Origin: Collinsella sp. BA40
GTDB lineage: Bacteria > Actinomycetota > Coriobacteriia > Coriobacteriales > Coriobacteriaceae
Reading direction: 5' to 3'
Assembly: GCF_008014645.1 (NCBI RefSeq)
Contig: NZ_VOWY01000007.1
Span: 62,001 to 126,000 of the forward strand
Length of the DNA stretch: 64,000 bases
Positions 46,829 through 56,633 of this stretch are shown in pieces. The notes below the pieces were generated by a model. That model did not search any database and was not told the DNA's origin. It worked only from the letters and a program-made list of their open reading frames with translations. Position 1 is the stretch's first letter; every line of letters begins with the position of its first letter. Both the position numbers and the translations under genes were made by a program.

Positions 46829-47617
46829 CTATTGGGAGGTGCGGTTGCTTGAGCGTCGCGCGATTCGGCCGACGGCCTTGCGGATCGTCCATTCCCCGAT
46901 GCCGGTGAGTCGCTGAACGTGGGCGATCGAAATGCCGCCGTCGCACAGGGCGCTAAGGACGCGGTCTCTCGTTTCCTTCGGCAGCTCCTTTATGCTCGTG
47001 GCTGTACATCCGAATGCGTTGAAGACGCTGCGCGCCACCTGCTCGCGCTCGTCGGCGTCGGCGTATTTTCGAAAGGCGGGGCGGTACGGTTCCGGATCCT
47101 CTTGCAATGAAAATGCTGTGAACCCCTGCACGCCTCCGAGCATGTCGAGCAGGCTGTCGATGTCGGCGTACGTCGACGCGCCGGAAGCGTATTCCGAATA
47201 GCTGCACCAAGGGTAGCGGCCGGGGGAGATGCCCATGCCTCGGAGCGGATTATCATGAACGTAGCGCACCGCGGCAAGCAGCTGCTTGTCATCGCGGATG
47301 GGAACGCTTCGGTAACGCCCTTCGAACACGTGCCCCGTGTGGCCGGTCTCGTGGTTGAAGTGCGCCGCATATGTCGTCGTCACCCGGTGAAGTGCTTCGC
47401 TTATATGGTCGTGGGGGTCGTCGATGACGAGATGTATGTGGTTGCTCATCAGGCACCACGCGATAAGCGAGATCTCGCGGCATGTAAAAGAAGACCGGAC
47501 GGCATCCAACAACGCCGTCCGGTCCGTATCGGTCTCGAACAAGTTCTGCTTTCCGTTGCCCCTCAGGGTCACGTGGTAATAGCCGGTTTCCGATCGTTGT
47601 CGCGGCGCTCGTGGCAT
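46829..47617 (-). CDS. REP-associated tyrosine transposase (RAYT)
   Basis: A 262-residue Y1 transposase of the IS200/IS605-related TnpA_REP group. The single-strand nuclease domain shows TGYYHVTLRGNGKQNLFETD, the metal-binding HUH motif in CLMSNHIHLVIDD (His-Ile-His), GHVFEGRYRS, and the catalytic Tyr in AAVRYVHDNPLR. The C-terminus has an HTH (ISIAHVQRLTGIGEWTIRKA). RAYTs are immobile single-copy genes that act on REP sequences in trans. AGGAGCTGCA fixes ATG 47617. The four flanking REP units are its likely substrate. Confidence 0.92.
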   Translation of the reverse strand: MPRAPRQRSETGYYHVTLRGNGKQNLFETDTDRTALLDAVRSSFTCREISLIAWCLMSNHIHLVIDDPHDHISEALHRVTTTYAAHFNHETGHTGHVFEGRYRSVPIRDDKQLLAAVRYVHDNPLRGMGISPGRYPWCSYSEYASGASTYADIDSLLDMLGGVQGFTAFSLQEDPEPYRPAFRKYADADEREQVARSVFNAFGCTATSIKELPKETRDRVLSALCDGGISIAHVQRLTGIGEWTIRKAVGRIARRSSNRTSQ

Positions 47618-47749
47618 TGCAGCTCCTGTTCCATGTCGCGTGTGGATGTGCGTTCCGAGTTCGTGCAACTCTGGACAGGCTTCCCACATTAGCACGTTAT
47701 CGCGCGCGCGGGCGCGGCCGCCTTTTCATCCACAACCCCCGGTCCACCT

Positions 47750-47836
47750 CTCAGAAAAGTGCCTGTCCCTAATCTGAGGTTTTTGCTCGCTGGCGCCACC
47801 CTCGCCTCTCAGAAAAGTGCCTGTCCCTAATCTGAG
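47750..47836. repeat. Two direct 29-nt REP units right of the RAYT gene
   Basis: Units at 47750-47778 and 47808-47836 with core GTGCCTGTCCC, that is, in minus orientation. Together with the pair at 46753-46824 they bracket the RAYT gene as inverted pairs. Beyond them, 47837-48168 has no gene but holds a nine-base inverted repeat GTTCGCCGA/TCGGCGAAC (47909-47940) and a run of C. Confidence 0.9.
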
Positions 47837-48168
47837 CGATCTGGTGGGCAGGGTGGTTCAACCCCCCCCCTCTGAAATAGGAAAAATAGCATTTCAAGCG
47901 CCTTTTCCGTTCGCCGATGCCAGCGTGTCGTTCGGCGAACGGCACACGACGTCGCGCGTGGGGAACGGCATGATGGCGGTACCGAACAATTTGCGCTCGC
48001 ACGCGGGCGGACCCGATCGGGTTGATGGACCGGCGAACTGTCGCCCGGCTCATTTTTTTGTGCCGATTTTGGCCGATATCGCGTGCGGCGCTTCGTGAAA
48101 AGGGGGGGAATGCGCAGTTTTGGCTGTACTCGTTGGATGGAATGGCATGTAGGAAAGGAGTTTGCGAG

Positions 48169-51100
48169 ATGAATAGGAAGCATACCGTTCTCGCGACGAC
48201 GGCGGGGTTGGCGCTCGCCTTGACCCTGGGGGGATGCGCGGGCGGATCGGTTCCGGCCGTCACCTTCCAAAACGTAACCGAGGGCGTGGACGCATCCGCG
48301 CCCGACAACATCACGATGCTCGAGGCGCGTTCGTTCGAGGCGACGGTACCCGTCTCGGGCAAGTCGGCCGACGACCTGGCGGCCCTTATCGACGCGGGCA
48401 AGGTCGAATGGACGCTGCAGCGCGAGGAGCTGCCGCGCGACACCGAGCAGTTCCCGTACCAGTACAAGGGCGGCGCGCTGTCCGAGTGGAAGACGGTCGC
48501 GACCGAGATCCAGCCTTCGACCGAGTTCTTCACCAACATCAAGAACGAGCCCACCGAGGTCGATGGCAAGACGGCGCTCAAGCTCACCTTCGATTCCGGC
48601 ATGTTCTACGGCTATGACGGCTTCGATGGCCGCGAGGGCGACCTCATGAACGACTCGCTGCTGGACTACACCGGCACCTATGAGCTGTCGTGCACGATCG
48701 ATGGCAAGGAAGCCGGTACGGCCGAGGTCGACTTCCGTCCCTATGACACCTTCCGCACGCAGGAGGAGGTCGACGCCGAACTTCCCGAGCTGGTGAAGCA
48801 GGCAAACGAGAACGGGCTGTTCGCAAAGGTCGAGAAGATCGGCGAGTCCGCCCAGGGCCGCGATATCAACGCGGTCTTCGTCGCGAAGTCCGAGGCCGAC
48901 CTGGATACCTACCTCGAGATGACCGACAAGATGGAAGCCGCTCCCGAGGAGCTGCAGAAGCAGGTCGAGGCGGGCGAGCTCGAGTACAAGGTGCCCGTCG
49001 TATACAGCAACATCCATTCCGACGAGATCATCGGTACCGACAGCGTGATGGAGTTCCTGCGCCTGCTCGCCGCCAACAAACCGGTCGATTACCGTACCGT
49101 GGCGAGCCTGACCGATCACGGCAAGGCGACGCTTTCGAGCGAGATGGAGCAGGACGGCACCGTGTGGTCCGAGATCATCAAGGACCAGGCGACCGGCGTG
49201 GGCTATATCCAGGGCAACGGCGCCAAGAACCCCACGGACACCGAGGAGAACCCGCACCATACCGTCGATATGACCGACGATGAGTTCCAGAGCTACTACA
49301 ACCTCGAGGATCGCACCTTCGACGTCGAGAAGGCGCTCGACGACATGTTCTTCATCCTGGTGCCCACCGAGAACCCCGATGGTCGCGCCATCACCATGCG
49401 CACCGGCGGAAACGGCTTCGACCTCAACCGCGATAACACCTACCAGACGCAGCCCGAGACCCAGGCCATGACCGCCATGATCGCCAAGTGGAACCCCATC
49501 TCCCTGCATGAGATCCACGGGTACTACACCCAGTACCAGGTCGAGCCCTGCTCGCCCACGCACGACCCCAACAACGAGTACGACCTGTTCATCGATACCG
49601 CCATGGGACAGGGCGAGGCGTTCGCCGCGGCTTCCATCTCCAACAACGAGACCATCAACGCCGTCCAGATCCCCTTGCGCGACTACCTGGCCCGTGATGA
49701 GGACGGCACCCTCAATTGGAGTCCGTTCGACGACATGTCCTCGAGCTACACCCCGCAGTACGCCATGCTCCACGGCGTGAACGCCTACACGGTCGAGCTG
49801 CCCTACGGTCATGAGGATGCCGTGACGGCTACCAAGTACGGCTTCATCGGCAATGCCGACTATATTTCCAAGAACAAGGATCAGATGTTCCTCAACCTCC
49901 TCGAGCGCTACGAGCGCGGCATCAAGAACATCGATCCCGAGGAGATGCGTCCCTACTACGTGGACCAGCACGACGTCCTGGGTGCTGAGGCAGAGGTCTT
50001 CCGTCCCCGCTATGCGGAGAACGGCAGCTTCTTCCCCGAGTACTACGTGATCCCCACGTCCGTCGAGGGCCAGCACGACCGCGCCGCCGTGGGCGAGATG
50101 GTCGACTACCTGCTGCGCAACGATGTGAAGGTCAAACAGCTCGCCGAGGACTTCTCGTTTGGCGATAAGAGCTATGCCAAGGGCGACCTGGTGGTCGATA
50201 TGCACCAGGCGAAGCGCAACATGGCCAACGCCGCCCTGTATAAGAACATGGTCATCAGCGGCTGGGATTCGCTGTACTCCGAGCCCGTGACCAACTTCCC
50301 CGATCAGCGCGGCTTCGACATGGACATCATCACCACGCCGGGCGCCTTCGCCGACGCCTCCCTCGACGAGGTCGACAAGGGCATCGAGCTCAAGACCGTC
50401 GTCGATGGCGAGGGTGAAACCGTTCGTCTCGAGAACAGCGGCGTCGAGTCCATTCGCGCCGTCAACGCCCTGCTCGCCGATGGCAAGACCGTCGGTCTGG
50501 TAACCGAGGGCGAGTTCGCGGGCGATTACGTGCTGTCCGCGAAGGACTTCGGTTCGATCCAGGACAAGTTCGTGCTCGATGCGCATAAGACCGACGACGT
50601 TCCCGCCGCCAAGGTGATCAAGAACGACATCAAGGTCTACATTCCCGGCGCCGCGCCCGAATTCCTTACCGACGCCGCCGGCAACGAGTTCGGCGTGAAG
50701 AACTTCGAGAACCGCCACAACACCGAGCTCAACTGGGATAGGTTCGCGCTCGGTAACCAGATGGGCTTCACGGTCGTGGATAGCGCCGAGGAAGCCGACG
50801 TCATCGTGGGCAACCAGGGTCTGTCCGAGGACGAGATCGCCGCGGTCGCCAAGGGAAAGCCCTACGTCGGCTACACCCTGGGCGCGCTTGAGTCCGTGGC
50901 CCAGATGGGCCTGGGGCTCGAGTACAACGACGAGGCCGATATGATGTACGACGCGCTGACCACGGTGGAGTACCCCGAGCAGAGCCTGGCGACCGCCACC
51001 TATGTGGGCGAGGGCGACGACCTGGTATACGGTTACGGCGGCAGCTTTATCACGGCCGTGCCCGAGGGCGCGCGCGTGATCATGAAGACCACCAGCGCCG

Positions 51101-51300
51101 ACCCCATCGAGGGCTTCATGAGCGGCGAGCACATCGCCAAGTACAAGGGCACCATCCAGGCATTCGATTACGCCCAGAACGGTATGGACATGACGATCTT
51201 CGCCAACACCCTTACCAACAAGGGCCATCAGCAGGATGACTACCGCTTCCTGAGCGGCGCCCTGTTCAGCAAGATGCTGGGCGACGACTACAAGGCATAA
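48169..51300 (+). CDS. Secreted lipoprotein with M14-type zinc carboxypeptidase domain
   Basis: A 1043-residue lipoprotein: signal peptide with lipobox LGGC (Cys23), a beta-rich N-terminal region (about 40-200), then an M14-like domain. Zinc ligands are probably HSDE in VVYSNIHSDEIIGTD and the His in ISLHEIHGYYTQ; substrate contacts NPDGR and GFDLNRDNTYQTQPET match carboxypeptidase A-type motifs. The C-terminal 450 residues are an extra region. It likely trims peptides or glycopeptides at the cell surface for uptake. AAGGAG precedes ATG 48169. Paralogue of 52764-56438. Confidence 0.9.
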   Translation: MNRKHTVLATTAGLALALTLGGCAGGSVPAVTFQNVTEGVDASAPDNITMLEARSFEATVPVSGKSADDLAALIDAGKVEWTLQREELPRDTEQFPYQYKGGALSEWKTVATEIQPSTEFFTNIKNEPTEVDGKTALKLTFDSGMFYGYDGFDGREGDLMNDSLLDYTGTYELSCTIDGKEAGTAEVDFRPYDTFRTQEEVDAELPELVKQANENGLFAKVEKIGESAQGRDINAVFVAKSEADLDTYLEMTDKMEAAPEELQKQVEAGELEYKVPVVYSNIHSDEIIGTDSVMEFLRLLAANKPVDYRTVASLTDHGKATLSSEMEQDGTVWSEIIKDQATGVGYIQGNGAKNPTDTEENPHHTVDMTDDEFQSYYNLEDRTFDVEKALDDMFFILVPTENPDGRAITMRTGGNGFDLNRDNTYQTQPETQAMTAMIAKWNPISLHEIHGYYTQYQVEPCSPTHDPNNEYDLFIDTAMGQGEAFAAASISNNETINAVQIPLRDYLARDEDGTLNWSPFDDMSSSYTPQYAMLHGVNAYTVELPYGHEDAVTATKYGFIGNADYISKNKDQMFLNLLERYERGIKNIDPEEMRPYYVDQHDVLGAEAEVFRPRYAENGSFFPEYYVIPTSVEGQHDRAAVGEMVDYLLRNDVKVKQLAEDFSFGDKSYAKGDLVVDMHQAKRNMANAALYKNMVISGWDSLYSEPVTNFPDQRGFDMDIITTPGAFADASLDEVDKGIELKTVVDGEGETVRLENSGVESIRAVNALLADGKTVGLVTEGEFAGDYVLSAKDFGSIQDKFVLDAHKTDDVPAAKVIKNDIKVYIPGAAPEFLTDAAGNEFGVKNFENRHNTELNWDRFALGNQMGFTVVDSAEEADVIVGNQGLSEDEIAAVAKGKPYVGYTLGALESVAQMGLGLEYNDEADMMYDALTTVEYPEQSLATATYVGEGDDLVYGYGGSFITAVPEGARVIMKTTSADPIEGFMSGEHIAKYKGTIQAFDYAQNGMDMTIFANTLTNKGHQQDDYRFLSGALFSKMLGDDYKA

Positions 51301-51331
51301 CGGCTGCCGCGTAGAGGCGACCGCGCATGCA

Positions 51332-51365
51332 AGAAGGGCTCGGACCATCTCGTCCGAGCCCTTCT
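51332..51365 (+). terminator. Terminator after the lipoprotein peptidase gene
   Basis: AGAAGGGCTCGGAC and GTCCGAGCCCTTCT form a perfect 14-bp stem with a six-base loop. Only a short T-rich tail follows. Confidence 0.8.
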
Positions 51366-51388
51366 GCTGTACCGCGGGGCCTTCAGCT

Positions 51389-51527
51389 CTCAGAAAGGGG
51401 ACAGGCACCTTTCAGAGGACGGGCACGTTTCCGAGACGAAAATGCTCGGAAACGTGCCTGCTCAGAAAAGTGCCTGTCCCTAATCTGAGAGGTGCCTGCT
51501 CAGAAAAGTGCCTGTCCCTAATTCGAG
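51389..51527. repeat. Cluster of three 29-nt REP units plus partial copies
   Basis: Full units at 51389-51417 (plus), 51461-51489 (minus) and 51499-51527 (minus). Between the first two lie diverged halves with CGTTTCCGAG and CTCGGAAACG that pair with each other. The last unit contains the final two codons and the stop codon of the HD-domain gene on the minus strand. Confidence 0.85.
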
Positions 51528-52120
51528 GGGAAGGTGTCGCGGTCGGGGGCGAAGGACTGCATGGCCTCGATGGTGCGGGCGAACAGGTCGTCCAGCTCCC
51601 AGCCCAGCATCTCGGCGCCGGAGCGGATGACGTCGCGCGATACGCCGGCGGCGAAGCGCTTGTCCTTGAACTTCTTCTTGAGCGACTTCACGTTGAAGTC
51701 CATCACGCTCTTGGAGGGGCGCATCACCACGGCGGCGCCGATGAGGCCCGTGAGCTCCTCGGTGGCGAACAGGATCTTCTCCATCATGAGCTCGGGCTTG
51801 GGCAGCGCGGTGTTGAAGTCGCTCGTGTGCGTCTGGATGGCGCGGATGAGCTCGGCGCTGCCGCCGGCGGCCTCGATGTCCTTGGCGGCGTAGATGGTGT
51901 GGTTCATGGGATCGTCGTCGTGCTCTTCCCAGTCGAGGTCGTGCAGCAGGCCGACGATGCCCCAGAACTCCTCGTTCTCGGGGTCGTACTCGCGTGCGAA
52001 GTAGCGCATCGTCTGCTCGACCGTCTCGGCGTGCTCGATGTGGAACGGATCTTTGTTGTGTTCCCCGAGCAGTGCAAAGGCTGCATCGCGCGTCATGCCG
52101 GCGTTCAAGGCTTCGCCCAT
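51518..52120 (-). CDS. HD-domain hydrolase
   Basis: A 200-residue cytosolic protein with the HD metal-dependent phosphohydrolase pattern: His in HIEHAETVEQTM, the HD pair in VGLLHDLDWEEH, and the later His/Asp in AIQTHTSDFNT. Substrate unknown; related proteins hydrolyse nucleotides. AAAGGAGCCATC precedes ATG 52120. The C-terminus (SN-stop) is encoded inside a REP unit, so the native end of the protein was probably changed by the repeat. Confidence 0.87.
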   Translation of the reverse strand: MGEALNAGMTRDAAFALLGEHNKDPFHIEHAETVEQTMRYFAREYDPENEEFWGIVGLLHDLDWEEHDDDPMNHTIYAAKDIEAAGGSAELIRAIQTHTSDFNTALPKPELMMEKILFATEELTGLIGAAVVMRPSKSVMDFNVKSLKKKFKDKRFAAGVSRDVIRSGAEMLGWELDDLFARTIEAMQSFAPDRDTFPSN

Positions 52121-52122
52121 GA

Positions 52123-52763
52123 TGGCTCCTTTCATTCAAGCGTATGAATCAAGGAAAGGGTAGCGCGAAAGGGTTACACGATGATGAACGAATCGAGCAA
52201 CGGCTATTGTTTACCTATGTTAACAGGAGATTTTCGAGAACGGCTACGATCGACCGTGGACGGTTGTGCCCCATTGCCATCATCAAAATGCAAAAAATAG
52301 GAAGATTTCCGTATAACGAACGAAACCGTACGTTCGCCGAGCGGGGTTAGGAAACTCGGTCAAACGGTCGATAATGAAGTCGCAAGGCCAATTGAGTCCA
52401 ATGCATGCGAGCGCGTCCCCAACGCATAGGAGCCGGATCATCGTGCCGGATGGAGTTGAATCGAGCGGACGGGGCAAGCCGATGCCTTGGGCGTGTGAAA
52501 GGAGTGGTGTGCAGGAGGCAAAACGAGAGGTGCGTAGGAAATAGCGATCGATCTTCGATCGTGTTCTCGCGAAATCTGTTTCCGGCCGACCGCCGCATGA
52601 TTCACGCCGATGTTTGTTGGTAGCTTACGACCGGCGAGAATCAATGCGAACAAGCGTGGCGACGATCGACATTTGACAGATTATAGCTAGCGTGTTCTTG
52701 CCTGCGAGGACAATCATTCCTACACACAAAATCACCCCCACCCTAGGAACAGATTGGAAAGAG
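52123..52763. other. Long gene-free stretch before the SLH peptidase gene
   Basis: About 640 bp between divergent genes. Lower GC than the flanks, no frame with a ribosome site and coding character. CGAAC and GTTCG around 52317-52335 form an imperfect dyad. It presumably carries the promoters for both genes and a long 5' UTR; no riboswitch was recognised. Confidence 0.5.
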
Positions 52764-55700
52764 ATGAAGAAGAACGCATTTGGAGCGATCGTCGGTACGG
52801 CCGCGATTACCGCCGCCCTGACCGTCGCCCCCGCTTTTACCAATTTCGCATGGGCGCTGCCCACCTTCCCCGACGTGACGGTCAACACCGATCACCATGA
52901 GCACATCTCGTGGCTGGCGGGCACCGGTATCACCAAGGGCTACCCCGATGGCAGCTTCCGTCCCATGGAGATGGTCTATCGCCAGGATATGGCCGCCTTC
53001 CTGTATCGCATCGCGGGCGAGCCCGTTTTCACGCCCACCGAGGACCAGAAGGCCGCGTTCTCCGATGTTACCGAGGCCACGCCGCACGCGAACGAGATCT
53101 GGTGGCTCGCAAGCACCGGTATCTCCACCGGCTATCCTGATGGGACCTTCCGTCCCGAGGAGAAGGTCTACCGCCAGGATATGGCGGCGTTCCTGAACCG
53201 TCTCGCCACCTATCTGGGCGATAAGGATGCCAAGAAGTTCACGCCCGAGTCCTACGACGTCTTCACGGATGTCAACGCCGACTCCGATCACGCCCGCGAG
53301 ATCATGTGGCTCAGCTCCGAGGGCATCTCCACCGGCTATAAGGACAAGACGTTCCGCGGCATGACCCCCGGCTTCCGCCAGGATATGGCCGCCTTCCTGC
53401 ATCGTCTGCAGGTCAACGTCGACGAGATGCTCAACGCCAACCCCGACGCCAAGGTCATCTCCATGACGCGTCGCGGCGCCTACAGCATCACCGTTCCGGT
53501 CGAGGGGGTCTCCTATGAGGACCTCGAGAAGGCCGTCGACGGCGGCAAGGTCGAGTGGACCCTCACCCGCGAGAAGGGCATCCGCGATATCAAGGACTTC
53601 CCGTATCAGTGGCTGGGCGGCAGGCTCGACGCCTGGAAGACGTTCAAGACCAAGTGGCAGGACGCCCAGAGCTTCTTCACCGGCGTTCGCACCGAGGCCA
53701 CCAAGGTCGACGGCAAGCCCGCGCTGCTCGTCCGCTTCAACACCGAGATGTTCTACGGCGTCGACGGCATCGACGGCCGCGACCGCGCGTACCTGCGCAA
53801 CTCCATGCTGGACTACACCGGCCTGTACGATCTTACCGCCAAGGTGAACGATAAGGCAGCCGGCTCCACGCAGCTCAACATGCGCGCCTACGAGTCCTAT
53901 CGCACCCAGGAAGAGATCGACGCCGAACTGCCCCGCCTCGTCGAGGAGGCTAAGAAGAACGGCCTGCACGCCGAGCTCAAGACCATCGGCAAGTCTGCCC
54001 GCGGTCGCGACATCCAGGCCCTCTTCGTGTCCAAGAAGGCTTCCGACCTCACTGATTACCAGGCGCTGACCGAGCAGATGGAGACGACCCCCGGCGAGCT
54101 GCAGGAGCAGGTCGAGGCCGGTACGCTCCAGTACAAGGTCCCGATCATGTACTCCAACGTCCATGCCGACGAGATCATTGGTTCCGACGGCGTCCTGGAG
54201 TTCGCCGAGGCGCTCGTGAAGAACAAGCCCATCGCGTTCGATACCATCGAGAGCCTGACCGAGACCGGTAAGGAGACCCTCAAGAAGGAGATGAAGGAGG
54301 ACGGCCGCGTCTGGTCCGAGCTCATCAAGGACGACGTCACCGGCGTCGGCTACATCCAGGGCGAGGGCAGCAAGAACGCCTCGGGCGCCGGCGCGCACGC
54401 CGCCGTCGACATGACCGAGGAGGAGTTCGCGAAGTACTACAACGTCGATTCTCGCGAGCTCGATCCCTCCAAGCTCTTGGACGACGTCTTCTTCATCCTG
54501 GTTCCCTCCGAGAACCCCGACGGTCGCCATGATAACCTCCGCACCGGCGGCAACGGTTTGGATCTGAACCGCGATAACACCTATCAGACCCAGCCCGAGA
54601 CCCGGGCGATGACCCACCTCATCGCTACCTGGAACCCGATCTCCTTCCACGAGATCCACGGCTACTACACCCAGTACCAGGTCGAGCCCTGCTCGCCCAC
54701 GCATGACCCGAACAACGAGTACGACCTGTTCATCGACACCGCCCTGCGTCAGGGCGAGGCCTTCCAGGCCGCGTCGATCTCGAACAACGAGTCGATCAAC
54801 TCCTCCCAGATGCCCATGCGCGACTACCTCTCCATCGATGAAGAGGGCAACCGCCACTGGGAGCCGTTCGACGACATGTCCTCGAGCTACACCCCGCAGT
54901 ACGCCATGCTCCACGGCGTGAACGCCTACACGGTCGAGCTGCCCTACGCCAACGAGGACGCCGTCACCGCCACCAAGTACGGCTTCGTTGGCAACGCCGA
55001 GTTCGTGGCCAACAACAAGGACGAGATGTTCATGAACCAGCTCGAGCGTTACGAGCGCGGTATCAACAACTTCGACTCCGATGACATTCGTCCCTGGTAC
55101 GTGAGCCAGTCTGACGAGATCGGCGCCGACGCCGAGGTCTTCCGTCCGCGCTACGAGGAGAACAACAACTTCTTCCCCGAGTTCTACGCCATCCCCACCG
55201 GTGCTGGCGTCCAGCAGGATCGCGCCGCCGTCAACGAGATGGTCACCTACCTGCTGCGCAACGACGTCAAGGTTCAGCGCCTCACCGAGGATCTCACCGT
55301 CGGCGACAAGACCTTCAAGGCCGGCGACCTGATCGTCGACATGCACCAGGCCAAGCGCAACATGGCTAACGCGGCTCTCTACAAGAACATGGTTGTGGAG
55401 AACTGGACCGACATGTACTCCGAGCCCGTCACCAACTTCCCCGACCAGCGCGGCTTCGACGTCGAGATCGTCACCACCAAGGGTGCGCTCGACAACGCCA
55501 AGCTCGAGGCCGTTACCGGCGACCTCGGCCTTAAGACCGCCGTCGACGGCGAGGGCAAGTACGTCCGCATCGAGAACAGCGGCGTCGAGGCCATCCGCGC
55601 CGTCAATGCGCTCCTGGGCGCCGACGTCAAGGTCGGCCTCATCACCGAGGGCGAGTTCAAGGGCGATTACCTGGTGGCGGAAGCGGACTTCGGCAAGGTT

Positions 55701-56438
55701 TCCGAAGAGTTCGTGCTCGATGCCCACAAGTCCGCCGAGGCTCCCAAGGCCAAGACCATCAAGAGCGACATCAAGATCTACGTCCCGCTCGGCTATAGCG
55801 AGTTCATGAGCAACCGTGAGGGCAAGCCCTTCGGTCTTAAGAACTACAACAACCGCCTGAACACCGATTACAACTGGGATCGCTTCGCTCTGACCGAGCA
55901 GATGGGCTTCACGCTGGTGAGCAGCCCCGAGGAAGCCGATATCATCGTTGGTAACCAGGGTCTGTCCGACGAGGCCGCCAAGCTCGTCAAGGAGGGCAAG
56001 CCCTACGTTGGCTACACCTCCGGCGCCATGGCTTCCGTCAAGGAGCAGATCGGTCTCGACCTCGACTTCTACGAGGGCCGGGGACACGACGCCCTGACCA
56101 CCGTCGAGTACGTCGACCAGGACAGCATGACCACCGCCACGTATCGCGGTGAGGGCGACGACCTTGTGTACTTCTATGGTGGCTCCCACATCAACAAGCT
56201 TCCCGAGGGTGCCGTCGAGCTGCTGAAGATCACCGACGAGAAGTTCGTCGAGGGTTGGATGCCGCCTGAGGTCCAGGCCGAGTACAAGGGCTCCACGCAG
56301 GCCTTCGATTACGCCGAGAACGGCATGAACATGACGATCTTCGCCAACACGCTGACCAACAAGACGCACCAGCAGGACGATTACCGCTTCCTGACGAGCG
56401 CTCTGTACAGCAAGATGCTCGGCGAGGACTTCAAGTAG
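52764..56438 (+). CDS. SLH-anchored surface protein with M14-type zinc carboxypeptidase domain
   Basis: A 1224-residue exported protein: signal peptide (about 1-31, ending NFAWA), three SLH repeats (about 32-220) each with a TFPDV/AFSDV/VFTDV start, a GITKGYPDG-type core and YRQDMAAFL, then the same architecture as the 48169 lipoprotein. Zinc site candidates are HADE in SNVHADEIIGSD and the His in ISFHEIHGYYTQ; NPDGR and GLDLNRDNTYQTQ follow. SLH repeats bind secondary cell-wall polymers, so this copy sits on the wall while its paralogue sits on the membrane. GGAAAGAG precedes the ATG. Confidence 0.92.
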   Translation: MKKNAFGAIVGTAAITAALTVAPAFTNFAWALPTFPDVTVNTDHHEHISWLAGTGITKGYPDGSFRPMEMVYRQDMAAFLYRIAGEPVFTPTEDQKAAFSDVTEATPHANEIWWLASTGISTGYPDGTFRPEEKVYRQDMAAFLNRLATYLGDKDAKKFTPESYDVFTDVNADSDHAREIMWLSSEGISTGYKDKTFRGMTPGFRQDMAAFLHRLQVNVDEMLNANPDAKVISMTRRGAYSITVPVEGVSYEDLEKAVDGGKVEWTLTREKGIRDIKDFPYQWLGGRLDAWKTFKTKWQDAQSFFTGVRTEATKVDGKPALLVRFNTEMFYGVDGIDGRDRAYLRNSMLDYTGLYDLTAKVNDKAAGSTQLNMRAYESYRTQEEIDAELPRLVEEAKKNGLHAELKTIGKSARGRDIQALFVSKKASDLTDYQALTEQMETTPGELQEQVEAGTLQYKVPIMYSNVHADEIIGSDGVLEFAEALVKNKPIAFDTIESLTETGKETLKKEMKEDGRVWSELIKDDVTGVGYIQGEGSKNASGAGAHAAVDMTEEEFAKYYNVDSRELDPSKLLDDVFFILVPSENPDGRHDNLRTGGNGLDLNRDNTYQTQPETRAMTHLIATWNPISFHEIHGYYTQYQVEPCSPTHDPNNEYDLFIDTALRQGEAFQAASISNNESINSSQMPMRDYLSIDEEGNRHWEPFDDMSSSYTPQYAMLHGVNAYTVELPYANEDAVTATKYGFVGNAEFVANNKDEMFMNQLERYERGINNFDSDDIRPWYVSQSDEIGADAEVFRPRYEENNNFFPEFYAIPTGAGVQQDRAAVNEMVTYLLRNDVKVQRLTEDLTVGDKTFKAGDLIVDMHQAKRNMANAALYKNMVVENWTDMYSEPVTNFPDQRGFDVEIVTTKGALDNAKLEAVTGDLGLKTAVDGEGKYVRIENSGVEAIRAVNALLGADVKVGLITEGEFKGDYLVAEADFGKVSEEFVLDAHKSAEAPKAKTIKSDIKIYVPLGYSEFMSNREGKPFGLKNYNNRLNTDYNWDRFALTEQMGFTLVSSPEEADIIVGNQGLSDEAAKLVKEGKPYVGYTSGAMASVKEQIGLDLDFYEGRGHDALTTVEYVDQDSMTTATYRGEGDDLVYFYGGSHINKLPEGAVELLKITDEKFVEGWMPPEVQAEYKGSTQAFDYAENGMNMTIFANTLTNKTHQQDDYRFLTSALYSKMLGEDFK

Positions 56439-56491
56439 TCGTTGCGGATATCGACCATGTGCTAGGGAAGCGCACGGCTTTCCAGGGCACC

Positions 56492-56528
56492 GAGAGGGGG
56501 TCGGACGGTATGTCCGGCCCCCTTTCTC
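56492..56528 (+). terminator. Terminator after the SLH peptidase gene
   Basis: GGGGGTCGGAC-GGTAT-GTCCGGCCCCC with one wobble pair, followed by TTTCTC. Confidence 0.9.
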
Positions 56529-56539
56529 ATGGCGCGTCG

Positions 56540-56595
56540 CGGCAACAAGAAGCCTCCCGGCATCGCATATACGGAGCAAGGCGATGCCGGGAGGC
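56540..56595 (-). terminator. Terminator of the carD gene
   Basis: Fifteen-base arms at 56552-56566 and 56581-56595 (GCCTCCCGGCATCGC and its complement). In minus direction the stem is followed by TTCTTGTT, fitting termination of carD. Confidence 0.75.
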
Positions 56596-56633
56596 GTAAG
56601 GGGAGCGTGTAGGGGCTGCGCGCTCCGTACAGG

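Noticed and set aside
46753-47836. REP arrays as a CRISPR array
   Set aside because: Units are palindromic, occur in both orientations, and are not separated by regular unique spacers; no cas genes are present.
47872-47880. Run of nine C bases as a phase-variation tract
   Set aside because: It is not inside or directly before a gene, being about 290 bp upstream of the peptidase start.
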